A program made the position numbers and the translations under genes. The notes under the pieces were generated by a model. That model saw nothing but the letters and a program-made list of their open reading frames with translations. It did no database searches and was not told where the DNA came from. This document shows, in pieces, positions 16,768 to 25,340 of a stretch of DNA of 64,000 nucleotides. The DNA comes from Ramlibacter sp. (GTDB lineage Bacteria > Pseudomonadota > Gammaproteobacteria > Burkholderiales > Burkholderiaceae_C): the NCBI RefSeq assembly GCF_028291745.1, contig NZ_JAQGNQ010000072.1, forward strand, positions 1 through 64,000. Direction: 5' to 3'. The first letter of the stretch is position 1; every line of letters starts with the position of its first letter.

Positions 16768-17622
16768 TCAGTTGATGTCCTGCGGCATGGATTCGAAGGT
16801 CGCGCCGAACCACTTCTTCTGCAGCCGGTACAGGTCGCCGCTGGCGCGCAGCTCGAGCAGCGCCTTGTTCATCATCGGGAAGGCCCCGGCGTGGCCCTTC
16901 TTCACCGCCCAGGCGATGTAGACGGGATTGCCGATCTTCTGGCCGATGACGAACACGCCGGGACGCGTTTCGGTCAGCGAGTTCAGGTTGATGCGGGTAT
17001 TGGCGACGGCGTCCACACGGCCAAGCGCGAGGTCCTGGTAGGCCTCCGGATAGGACGTGTACTCGACGATCTGCTTGATGCCCGTTCCGTTGGCTGCCTT
17101 GAGCTGGGCATCGAAGGCCTTCAGGTCGCCCAGCATCCCGCTGCCGGTCTGCACGCCGACCACCTTGCCGCGCAGCGCATCGGCGGATTCGATGGCCGCG
17201 CCCTTCTTGAAGGCGTAGAAAGTGGTCGATTCCGCCACCGGCGTGGTGAAGGTGAACGTGCCCTTGCGTTCGCTCGTGACGAGGACGGCCGTGACGGCGG
17301 CGTCGTACTTGCCGGTGACGACGCCAGGCAGGATCCCCGGCCAGGGCATGAACTGCTGCTTGACGTCGATCGGTGCCAGCTTCTTCTTGACCAGTTCGAG
17401 CAGTTCGGTGTCGAAACCCGTAGCCTTGCCGTTCTCGAAGAATTCGAAGGGCTTGAAGTCGTCCTCGGTGGCGACATCGATGCGGCCGCGCGCGGCGATC
17501 TGCTCGCTCGTGGCTTGCGCCAGAGCGGACGTGGCGGCCAGGCCGGCCAGCAGCATTCCCAGAAGCCAGCGACTCGCGGACATCGAAAGTTGGTTGCCGG
17601 AAATGGCGAAGACACGTTTCAT
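16768..17622 (-). CDS. Extracellular solute-binding protein, family 3 (amino-acid type)
   Basis: The 284-residue SBP_bac_3 protein has a signal peptide cleaved after about residue 35 (LLGMLLAGLAATSALAQA). The mature part shows RGRIDVATEDDFKPFEFFEN, GFDTELLELVKKKLAP and VVGVQTGSGMLGDLKAF. The strong ribosome site AGGAGGTATTG lies directly before the ATG. It is the first gene of a six-gene operon (binding protein, two permeases, ATPase, DUF1989, SDR). Its promoter must lie in the 347-bp gap shared with the divergent FCD regulator, which holds the putative regulator-binding motif. Confidence 0.87.
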   Translation of the reverse strand: MKRVFAISGNQLSMSASRWLLGMLLAGLAATSALAQATSEQIAARGRIDVATEDDFKPFEFFENGKATGFDTELLELVKKKLAPIDVKQQFMPWPGILPGVVTGKYDAAVTAVLVTSERKGTFTFTTPVAESTTFYAFKKGAAIESADALRGKVVGVQTGSGMLGDLKAFDAQLKAANGTGIKQIVEYTSYPEAYQDLALGRVDAVANTRINLNSLTETRPGVFVIGQKIGNPVYIAWAVKKGHAGAFPMMNKALLELRASGDLYRLQKKWFGATFESMPQDIN

Positions 17623-17803
17623 TCAATACCTCCTGCAGGAGCGGTTGCCAAGGAAAATCGGTGTGGTGCGCATGCGCCCTCGACACCGGGTTTGCAGGGG
17701 CTCTTTCAGCAGCTTTCATGCCACGGCTGCGCGGCCTGGCGACGGCGGCGCGCTTGCCAGGGGCGAGCCGAGCGCGCGAGTGCGGGCAGGGCGGTCGCGT
17801 CGC

Positions 17804-17834
17804 ATCGGTATCCCCAATCGGGATCCCGAATCTG
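17804..17834. promoter_or_regulatory. Putative operator of the FCD regulators, copy 1
   Basis: ATCGGGATCCCGAATCTG, with the palindrome TCGGGATCCCGA at its heart (17818-17829), is preceded by a degenerate copy ATCGGTATCCCCA (17804-17816). Almost the same sequence occurs upstream of the second regulator. GntR/FCD proteins bind short palindromes of this kind. It lies in the divergent gap between the amino-acid transporter operon and the first regulator and could control both. Confidence 0.5.
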
Positions 17835-17969
17835 ATCTCGATGCAAGCACAAATTGATGCACGAGCTGGCATGCGTTGGTGCCTGCCGCCCCACGAGCGT
17901 GCGACCCGCATGCTTGTTGCCGCCGTGAAGCGTCGCACGAGCTTGGCATGGGTGTTGCGACGTCGCTCC

Positions 17970-18758
17970 ATGGCCGCTGTCCGATCCACTTCGATGGCGT
18001 CGCCGTCACCCGGCGCGACGGCGGCGGGTGCACCACCGATCGGCCCCGACCTCGCGCCGGAGTCCCGCCGGGAGACCGGCAAGACGCTGGCGCAGGACGC
18101 GTACGAGCGGCTCAAGAGCGACCTGTTCGATTTCCGCATGGCGCCTGGCCAGCGCTACGCGGAACAGGAGCTCGCGCGCCGGCTCGGCATCTCGCGCACC
18201 CCGCTGCGCTTCGCGCTGCACCTGCTGGAGCGCGAGGGCCACCTGGTACGCGTGGACGGCCACGCGAGCTGGCAGGTCAAGGCCTTCGAGCTCTCCTATT
18301 ACGAGGACCTCTACGAGTTCCGGGTGCAGATCGAGCTGATTGCCGTGCGGCGCCTCTGCGCCATGGAAACCGCGCCCGACTTCGGGCCGCTGTGCGCCTT
18401 CTGGCGCGTGCCCGTGCACGAGCGCGTGCTGGACGGCCAGATCGTCGCGCGCGAGGATGAGACGCTGCACAGCACGCTGGTTGCGCTCGCCGGCAACGGC
18501 GAGATGCTGCGCACGCACCGGGACCTCACCGAACGCATCCGCATCATCCGTCGCCTGGACTTCGTGGAGCCCGCCCGCATCCAGGCGGCCTACGACGAAC
18601 ACGACGGGATCCTCGGCGCGCTGCGCGCGCGCCGCTGCGACGAGGCGCAGATGCTGCTCTCGGCGCACATCGCGGCGTCGCGCGCGGAGATCCGGCACCT
18701 GACCCTGCATCGCCTCGCTCTCGCGACGCGGCCGGCTCCCATCCCGGCGAGCGCCTGA
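17970..18758 (+). CDS. GntR-family regulator with FCD domain (first of a tandem pair)
   Basis: The 262-residue protein has a winged-helix N-terminus (AQDAYERLKSDLFDFRMAPG, ELARRLGISRTPLRFALHLL, HLVRVDGHASWQVK) and a C-terminal FCD ligand domain with candidate metal residues in DETLHSTLVALAGN, THRDLTERIRIIRR and EHDGILGALRARR. The frame is open from 17661. Codon use between 17841 and 17970 is AT-rich and unlike coding DNA, so the ATG at 17970 (or 17994) is preferred, although neither has a strong ribosome site. It is about 60% identical by eye to the next gene. Its ligand is probably the compound handled by the adjacent operons. Confidence 0.85.
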   Translation: MAAVRSTSMASPSPGATAAGAPPIGPDLAPESRRETGKTLAQDAYERLKSDLFDFRMAPGQRYAEQELARRLGISRTPLRFALHLLEREGHLVRVDGHASWQVKAFELSYYEDLYEFRVQIELIAVRRLCAMETAPDFGPLCAFWRVPVHERVLDGQIVAREDETLHSTLVALAGNGEMLRTHRDLTERIRIIRRLDFVEPARIQAAYDEHDGILGALRARRCDEAQMLLSAHIAASRAEIRHLTLHRLALATRPAPIPASA

Positions 18759-18800
18759 GCGCTCCGGGGGCTCGCGCAGACCCTGCTGCGCGGCCGCGTG

Positions 18801-18817
18801 TTGGCACGCCTCCTGCA
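18801..18817 (+). promoter_or_regulatory. Sigma-54-type promoter upstream of the second regulator and molybdenum-hydroxylase operon
   Basis: TTGGCACGCCTCCTGCA matches YTGGCACG-N4-TTGCW at all but one position, with GG (18803-18804) and GC (18815-18816) exactly 12 bases apart. Transcription would start near 18828, 45 bp before the gene, and would pass through the GGGATCCC operator. This implies control by a sigma-54 activator such as NtrC. No clear activator site was identified. Confidence 0.55.
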
Positions 18818-18820
18818 CTG

Positions 18821-18864
18821 GATCCTGGGAACCCGGTCTGTTTCCGGATCGGGATCCCAAACTG
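18821..18864. promoter_or_regulatory. Putative operator of the FCD regulators, copy 2
   Basis: GATCGGGATCCCAAACTG (18847-18864) repeats the motif found upstream of the first regulator. A more degenerate copy, GGGAACCCGGTCTG, is at 18827-18840. It lies between the predicted sigma-54 start site and the ATG at 18873, a position suited to repression. Confidence 0.5.
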
Positions 18865-18872
18865 GAACACGA

Positions 18873-19634
18873 ATGAGCCAAACCGGGGCGCAGGCCGCCA
18901 GCAGAGCGTCGCAAAGCGTGCAGGACATCGCGCCGGTCGAGGCCAGCGCAGGCAAGCGCACGCTGGCGCAACTGACGTATGCGCGGATCAAGGACAACAT
19001 CTTCGAATTCCGCATGGCACCTGGGCAGCGGTACGCGGAGCAGGAGCTCGCCACCCGTCTGGGCGTGTCGCGCACGCCGCTGCGCTTCGCCCTGCACGTG
19101 CTCGCGCGCGAAGGCTACCTGGTGCGCCTCGAGGGCCACGCCTGCTGGCAAGTCAAGCCGTTCGAGCTCGCCTACTACGAAGACCTGTACGACTTCCGCA
19201 CGCAGATGGAGCTGATCGCGGTGCGGCGCCTGTGCGCGCTGGCTCCCGCTCCCGACTTGTCGGCGCTGTGCGACTTCTGGCTGACGCCCCCGGCCAGTCG
19301 CACGCGCGAGGGCGGGGCGGTCGCGCGCGCCGACGAGAACTTCCACAGCGCGCTGGTGGCGCTGGCGGGCAACGCCGAGATGGCGCGCACGCACGCGAGC
19401 CTCACCGAACGCATCCGCATCATCCGCAGTCTCGACTTCATCAGCGAGGAGCGCATCGACGCCGCGTTCGACGAGCACGCGCAGATCCTGCACGCGCTGC
19501 TGGCGCGCAACGCGGCAGAGGCCGAGACGCTGGTGCAGCGCCACATCGACGGCTCGCGCGCGGAAATCAGCCGCATCACCCTGCAGCGCCTGGCACTGGC
19601 CGCGGCGCACGGCGGCGCCGGCCGCTCCCTCTGA
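18873..19634 (+). CDS. GntR-family regulator with FCD domain (second of a tandem pair)
   Basis: The 253-residue paralogue of the preceding gene shares nearly every motif: RMAPGQRYAEQELATRLGVS, RTPLRFALHVLAREGYLVRL, DENFHSALVALAGNAEM and LTERIRIIRSLDF. The ATG at 18873 has GGAAC seven bases upstream and is preferred to the GTG at 18798, which would put the operator inside the gene. It is followed after 25 bp by the amidohydrolase gene, so it likely heads the molybdenum-hydroxylase operon and represses it until the substrate binds. Confidence 0.87.
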   Translation: MSQTGAQAASRASQSVQDIAPVEASAGKRTLAQLTYARIKDNIFEFRMAPGQRYAEQELATRLGVSRTPLRFALHVLAREGYLVRLEGHACWQVKPFELAYYEDLYDFRTQMELIAVRRLCALAPAPDLSALCDFWLTPPASRTREGGAVARADENFHSALVALAGNAEMARTHASLTERIRIIRSLDFISEERIDAAFDEHAQILHALLARNAAEAETLVQRHIDGSRAEISRITLQRLALAAAHGGAGRSL

Positions 19635-19659
19635 ACCAGCCCACACCACAAGGAACTCC

Positions 19660-20946
19660 ATGCTTCCCGACTACGACCTCCTCCTTGCCGGCGGCCACCT
19701 GGTCGACCCGGCGCAGGGCCTGGACGGCTGCCACGACATCGCCATCCGCGACGGCAAGGTCGCGGCGATCGTGCCCGCCGGCAGCCAGCCGCTCGCCGCG
19801 CGCGAGCGCATCGACGTGCGCGACCGCCTCGTGATCCCGGGGATGATCGACACGCACGCCCACGTCTTCGAGCACGTCACCGGCCGCTTCGGGCTGGAGG
19901 CCGACCTCTGCGGCGTGCGCTCCGGGGTGACCACGCTGATCGACCAGGGCGGTCCGTCCTCGATCACCCTGTCGGCCTTCCGCGAGTACGTGGTCCGGCC
20001 CAAGGCAAGCCGCGTCTTTGCCTACCTGTCTTCCTACCTGGTCGGCGGGCTGGAGGGGCACTACTACCCTTCGCTGTACAAGCCCGACTGCGTGGACGTG
20101 GAGGCGACGCTCAAGGCGGCGCTGGCCAACCGCGACATCGTCAAGGGCTTCAAGGCGCATGCCGAACTCGGCGGCTTCGCGCGCTGGGGCATCGAGGTGA
20201 TGGCCAAGTCCGCCGAGATCGCGCGCCGCGCCGGCATGCCGCTGTACATCCACTTCGGGCAGCTCTGGCCGCTGCCTTCCGAGGGCGCCAACGGCGTCGA
20301 CCCTGACACGATCCTGGAGCAGGTGGTGCCGCTGCTCAAGGCGGGCGACATCCTGGCCCACCCGTTCACCCGCCACCCTGGCGGTTTCGTCGACCGCCAG
20401 GGGCGCGTGCACGCCATCGTGCGCGAGGCGCTGGCGCTGGGGCTGAAGGTCGACGTCGGCCACGGCTCGCATTTCAGCTACCGGATGGCCCGCATCGCCC
20501 TGGACGCGGGAATCATGCCGCACACCCTTGGTGCCGACACGCACGGCTACAACACGAACGTGCCGCAGCCGGCCGGCACGCCCGACGAACATCCGGACAA
20601 GGAGCACATGTTCTTCGGCCAGCAGCGCTTCTCGCTGGCCTCCGCGATGACGGCGATGCTGGCCCTCGGTATGCCGCTCGAATACGTGGTGCGCATGGTG
20701 ACCTGCAACGTGGTCGACGTGTTCGGCCTGCCGGCGGAACTGGGCACGCTCAAGGTGGGCAACCCCGCCGACATCAGCGTGCTGCACGACTTGCGCGGCC
20801 GCTTCGCGCTGCGCGACAACGAGGGCACGCAGCTGGTGGGCGAGCGGGTGCTCAACCCCGACTTCTGCCTGCGCGAGGGTCGGCGCTTCGACGCGGATGC
20901 CTCGATCCTGCCGGTGATCGAGGCGCTCGCCAGCGAGGCCGCATGA
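19660..20946 (+). CDS. Amidohydrolase/deacetylase-family metallohydrolase
   Basis: The 428-residue enzyme has the amidohydrolase barrel with HxH in DTHAHV (His66, His68), a likely carboxylated lysine in VKGFKAHAE (Lys165), His198 in LYIHFG, His234 in AHPFTRH and Asp293 in GADTHGY. This gives a two-metal site. The closest architectures are dihydroorotase- and enamidase-like enzymes that open cyclic amides or deacetylate small molecules. A GGA-rich site precedes the ATG. Its stop overlaps the ATG of the molybdenum subunit by four bases. It probably opens or deacylates the product of the hydroxylase; the substrate is unknown. Confidence 0.8.
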   Translation: MLPDYDLLLAGGHLVDPAQGLDGCHDIAIRDGKVAAIVPAGSQPLAARERIDVRDRLVIPGMIDTHAHVFEHVTGRFGLEADLCGVRSGVTTLIDQGGPSSITLSAFREYVVRPKASRVFAYLSSYLVGGLEGHYYPSLYKPDCVDVEATLKAALANRDIVKGFKAHAELGGFARWGIEVMAKSAEIARRAGMPLYIHFGQLWPLPSEGANGVDPDTILEQVVPLLKAGDILAHPFTRHPGGFVDRQGRVHAIVREALALGLKVDVGHGSHFSYRMARIALDAGIMPHTLGADTHGYNTNVPQPAGTPDEHPDKEHMFFGQQRFSLASAMTAMLALGMPLEYVVRMVTCNVVDVFGLPAELGTLKVGNPADISVLHDLRGRFALRDNEGTQLVGERVLNPDFCLREGRRFDADASILPVIEALASEAA

Positions 20947-23324
20947 ACCAGAGCGAACAGCTGCACCTGGGCGCTGCCCGGCACGGCGTGGGGGCGTCCT
21001 TGCGGCGCAAGGAGGACGCGCGCTTCCTCACCGGCCGCGGCCAGTTTGTGGGCGACATCCGCCTGCACGGCATGCTGGAGGTGGCCTTCGTGCGCTCGCC
21101 GGTGGCCCACGGTCGCATCCTGTCCATCAGCAAACCCGAGGGGCACGAGGACAGCGTCTTCACGATGGACGACCTGCACGGCGTCCGGCCCATCCGCGCG
21201 GTCAGCGGCCTCAAGGGCTTCAAGCCCAGCGATCAGTGGCCGCTCGCGCGCGGCAAGGTGCGCCAGGTGGGCGAGGCCATCGCACTGTGCGTGGCGCCCA
21301 CGCGCGCGCAGGCGGAGGACCTCGCCGCGCAGGTGCTCGTGGAGATCGAGGATCTGCCGTCGGTGGTGGACATGCTCCAGGCGCGCGGCGCCACGCCGCC
21401 CGCTCTGGTCCACGAGGAATGGGGCGACAACGTCTTCCTGCACACGCACGTCCAGGGCGCCCTCGACGAGGTCCGGTTGCGGGCCGAGATCGTGGTGCGT
21501 CGCCAGCTGCGCACGGCGCGCCAGAGCATGGCGCCGCTGGAAGGCCGTGCCGTGCTGTGCCAGTGGGACCCGCGCCTGGAGCAGCTGGTGATGCACAGCG
21601 CCGCGCAGATGCCGCACATCAACCGGGCCGGGCTGTCGGAGTGCCTGGGCATCGACCAGGGGCACATCCGGGTGATCGCTCCGGACGTGGGTGGGGGCTT
21701 CGGCTACAAGGGCATCCTGCTGCCCGAGGAGGTGTGCCTGGGCTGGCTGGCCAGGCACCTGCAGCGGCCGGTGCGCTGGCTGGAGGATAGACGCGAGCAG
21801 CTCACGGCCGGCACCAACTGCCGCGAGCATCACTACGACATCACGCTGTACGCGCGCAAGGATGGCAAGCTGTTGGGAATCGAGTGCGATGCGAGCGTCG
21901 ATTCCGGCGCCTATTCCTCGTATCCCTTCTCGGCCTGCCTGGAGGCGGCGCAGATCGGCTCCATCCTCCCCGGGCCCTACCGGATGGAGGCGTACGACTG
22001 CCGCACCTGGTCGGTGGCGACGAACAAGCCGCCGATCCTGCCTTACCGCGGCGTTGCGCGCACTGGCGTGTGCTTCGCGCTGGAGGTGATGATGGACGCA
22101 GTGGCGCGCCAGGCCGGGCTCGAGCCGCACGAGGTGCGGCTGGCCAACCTGGTGCAGCCGCACGAGATGCCCTACGACAACATCACGGGCAAGCACTTCG
22201 ATTCCGGCGACTATCCGCAGGCGCTGCGCCGCGCCCTCCAGGCGCTGGACCTGCCGAAGTGGCGGGCGCGCCAGAAGCAGGGCGAGAGCGACGGCCGCCG
22301 CATCGGCATCGGCCACGCCATCTACTGCGAGCAGGCCGCGCACGGCACCTCGGTCTACCACGGCTGGGGCATCCCCATGGTGCCCGGCCACGAGGCCTGC
22401 AACGCGCGCCTCACCCCCGACGGCATCCTGGAACTGCGCATCGGTGCGCATTCGCACGGACAGGGCATGGAGACGACCCTGGCGCAGGTGGCCTGCTCGA
22501 TGCTGGGCATCGACGAAGGCGACGTTCGCCTGGTGCATGGCGACACCGCGCTGTCGCCGTATTCCACCGGCACCTGGGGCTCGCGCTGTGCCGTGATGTC
22601 CGGCGGCGCCGTCGCCACCGCGTGCAAGGAGCTGCGCGAACGCGTGCTGGCGATCGCCTCGGTGCTGCTCGAGGTGCCCGCCGCCGCCCTGAAGCTCGCC
22701 GACGGCGGCGTGGTCGATCCCGCCAGCGACCGGCGCATCAGCCTGTTCGACGTGGCGCATGCCTGGTACCGCCAGCCGCAGCGACTGCCCCAGGGCATCC
22801 ACCCCGCGGGCCTGGAGGTCAGCGCCGGCTACAAGCCGGCGCGGGACACGGGCACCTTCAGCTACGCGGCGCATGCCTGTGCCGTGGCGGTGGACACGCA
22901 GCTCGGGACGGTGGAGATCCTCGACTACGCGATCTGCGAGGACGGTGGCGTGCTGCTCAACCCGATGGTGGTCGACGGCCAGATCCTGGGCGGCCTCGCC
23001 CAGGGCATAGGCACCGCCCTCTACGAGGAGATGCCGTACGACGGCGAAGGCCAGCCGCTCGCCTCGACGCTGGCCGACTACATCCTTCCCGGTGCCACCG
23101 AGGTGCCCTCGGCGCGCCTGGAGCACATGGAGACGCCGTCGCCGTACACCGAGTTCGGGCAGAAGGGGATCGGGGAGGGCGGGGCCATCGCGCCGCCCGC
23201 GGCGATCGTCAACGCGATCAACGACGCGCTCGCGCCGCTGGGCGTCGAAATCCTGGAGTGCCCGGCCTCGCCGCGGCGCATCCTGGCTGCGCTGCATGCC
23301 GCGCGCCACAAGGGGACGGAATGA
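20943..23324 (+). CDS. Xanthine dehydrogenase family molybdenum-binding subunit (CoxL-like)
   Basis: The 793-residue subunit starts with the GASLRRKEDARFLTGRGQF segment typical of CO-dehydrogenase-like large subunits. It continues with the molybdopterin-binding glycine run GGGFGYKG and ends with FGQKGIGEGGAI, where Glu745 is the catalytic base. The active-site loop reads LPYRGVARTGV and not the AYRCSFR loop of true CO dehydrogenase, so it should hydroxylate an organic, probably N-heterocyclic or aldehyde, substrate. With the FAD and FeS subunits encoded next it forms an alpha2beta2gamma2-type enzyme in the cytoplasm. Confidence 0.87.
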   Translation: MNQSEQLHLGAARHGVGASLRRKEDARFLTGRGQFVGDIRLHGMLEVAFVRSPVAHGRILSISKPEGHEDSVFTMDDLHGVRPIRAVSGLKGFKPSDQWPLARGKVRQVGEAIALCVAPTRAQAEDLAAQVLVEIEDLPSVVDMLQARGATPPALVHEEWGDNVFLHTHVQGALDEVRLRAEIVVRRQLRTARQSMAPLEGRAVLCQWDPRLEQLVMHSAAQMPHINRAGLSECLGIDQGHIRVIAPDVGGGFGYKGILLPEEVCLGWLARHLQRPVRWLEDRREQLTAGTNCREHHYDITLYARKDGKLLGIECDASVDSGAYSSYPFSACLEAAQIGSILPGPYRMEAYDCRTWSVATNKPPILPYRGVARTGVCFALEVMMDAVARQAGLEPHEVRLANLVQPHEMPYDNITGKHFDSGDYPQALRRALQALDLPKWRARQKQGESDGRRIGIGHAIYCEQAAHGTSVYHGWGIPMVPGHEACNARLTPDGILELRIGAHSHGQGMETTLAQVACSMLGIDEGDVRLVHGDTALSPYSTGTWGSRCAVMSGGAVATACKELRERVLAIASVLLEVPAAALKLADGGVVDPASDRRISLFDVAHAWYRQPQRLPQGIHPAGLEVSAGYKPARDTGTFSYAAHACAVAVDTQLGTVEILDYAICEDGGVLLNPMVVDGQILGGLAQGIGTALYEEMPYDGEGQPLASTLADYILPGATEVPSARLEHMETPSPYTEFGQKGIGEGGAIAPPAAIVNAINDALAPLGVEILECPASPRRILAALHAARHKGTE

Positions 23325-24132
23325 AGCCCGCACCATTCGAACTGCATGCCTGCCGCAGCCTGCCCGAGGCGATCGCGCTGCTCGCCGCGGGCGATGGCAT
23401 GGCCAAGGCCGCGGGTGGCACGCAATCGCTCGGCCCGATGTTGAACCTGCGGCTCGCCCAGCCCGCGCAGCTGGTCGACGTGAGCCGGGTGGAGGCGCTG
23501 CGCGGCTTCGCGCTGCAGGGCGAGACCTTGCGCATCGGCGCCGGCGTCACCCACGCCCGCATCGAGGACGGGCAGCTGCCGGAGATCACCCGCGGTCTGC
23601 TGCCCGCGGTGGCTGGCGGCATCGCCTACCGCGCCGTGCGCAATCGCGGCACGCTGGGCGGCAGCCTCGCGCACGCGGACCCCGCCGCCGACTGGGTCAG
23701 CACCATGACGCTGCTCGACGCGACGCTGGTGCTGCTGGGCCCCGTCGGCGAGCGGCGCCTGCGCGCGGGCGCGTTCTTCCTCGGCCCGTTCACCACCGCG
23801 CTGCGCGAGGACGAACTGCTGGTCGCGATCGAGATCAGGCGCTTTTCGCCGCGGGCGCGCTGGGCCTACCGCAAGGCGTGCCGCAAGCCCGGCGAGTTCG
23901 CGCAAGCGATCGCGGCGGTGTGGACCGACTCCACGCATGGCAGCGCGCGGGTCGTGCTGGGTGCGCTCGGCGGCATGCCGCACGTCATCGAAGGCCAGGG
24001 CGCGCTCGAACTGCTGCGCACCGATGCCGGCCTGGAGCGCGCGCTCGACGACGCCGGCCTTGTGGAAGCTTATGAACGCCAGCTGCACGCCACCATGCTC
24101 AGGCGCGCGCTGGCCGACCTGGACGCATCCGA

Positions 24133-24136
<4 letters not shown>
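23321..24136 (+). CDS. Molybdenum hydroxylase FAD-binding subunit
   Basis: The 271-residue protein has the FAD_binding_5 motifs KAAGGTQSLGPMLNLRLAQP (about 28-47) and RNRGTLGGSLAHADPAADW, followed by the CO-dehydrogenase flavoprotein C-terminal domain. It passes electrons from the FeS clusters to the acceptor. The ATG overlaps the stop of the large subunit by four bases and its stop overlaps the FeS subunit gene by four, so the three are tightly coupled. No separate NAD-binding domain is visible. Confidence 0.87.
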
Positions 24137-24607
<471 letters not shown>

Positions 24608-24618
<11 letters not shown>

Positions 24619-25297
24619 ACAGCGCTTCACCTTGCCGGTGCCGCCGGCGCAGGCCTGGCCCGCCTTCCACGACATCGCGCTGCTGGTCGAGTGCCTGCCC
24701 GGCGCCTCGCTGGCCGGCGAGCTGAGGGACGGCGAGGTGCCGCTGCGCTTCGAGGTCAGGATGGGGCCGATCGTGGCCGCCTTCACCGGCAGCGGCCGCG
24801 TCGGCTTCGACGAGGCGGCGCGCAGCGGGCGCTTCGAGGGCGCGGCCGCCGACCGCAAGACCAATTCGCGCGTCAAGGGCGCGGCGGACTTCGCGCTGGC
24901 AGAGGCCGGGGCCGGTACCGAGGTCACCGTGCGGGTGGACTACACGCTGTCGGGCACGCTGGCGCAGTTCGGCCGCATCGGTCTCGTGCGGGAGATCGCC
25001 AATACGCTGACCGCGCAGTTCGCCGCCAATCTCGAGGCCCGGTTGAATGCAACGCTGCCCGCGGCGGCACCAGCAACGGCGCCAGCGGCGCCGCCAGCCC
25101 AGCACATCCCGCGCGAGATCGCCCCGGACAGCCCGCCCATGTGGCTGGCCGCCGAGGCGGTGCCGGCGGGCGCCACCGCCGCGTCCGCAGGTCGCGCCGG
25201 CGCGCTGCCGCTGTCGCTCACGGCCCTGCTCGCGCGGGTTCTGCGCGAGCGCTGGTCGCGGCTCGCGCGGCGCGTCTCGCCAGGGGGGCGGCGATGA
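24608..25297 (+). CDS. CoxG-like SRPBCC protein
   Basis: The 229-residue protein begins MQVEQRFTLPVPPAQAWPAF and shows the SRPBCC fold of CO-dehydrogenase subunit G (CLPGASLAGE, DFALAEAGAGTEVTVRVDYT, GRIGLVREIANTLTAQFAAN). A proline/alanine linker and a C-terminal amphipathic stretch (LALLARVLRERWSRLARR-like) follow. CoxG proteins anchor the hydroxylase to the membrane, and one has been shown to bind quinone, linking it to the respiratory chain. The gene overlaps the FeS gene by 11 bases. Confidence 0.82.
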
Positions 25298-25340
25298 ACC
25301 CGTGCAACGGGCCGCGCGCAGTCTGCATGGCGATCTGACG

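Noticed and set aside
17630-17660. TTGGCAACCGCTCCTGCA upstream of the binding-protein gene as a sigma-54 promoter
   Set aside because: GG and GC are 13 bases apart instead of 12, and the start site would fall at the initiation codon.
17841-17969. Earlier ATG for the first FCD regulator, mirroring the position of the second regulator's start relative to the operator
   Set aside because: Codon use in this stretch is AT-rich and unlike the rest of the gene, and the residues do not resemble the paralogue.
20943-23324. True aerobic CO dehydrogenase (CoxL)
   Set aside because: The active-site loop AYRCSFR is absent (PYRGVARTGV instead), so CO oxidation is unlikely despite the CoxG-like neighbour.
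20547-23336. Long minus-strand frame (929 codons)
   Set aside because: It is antisense to the molybdenum subunit and metallohydrolase, has no recognisable motif and shows shadow-type composition.
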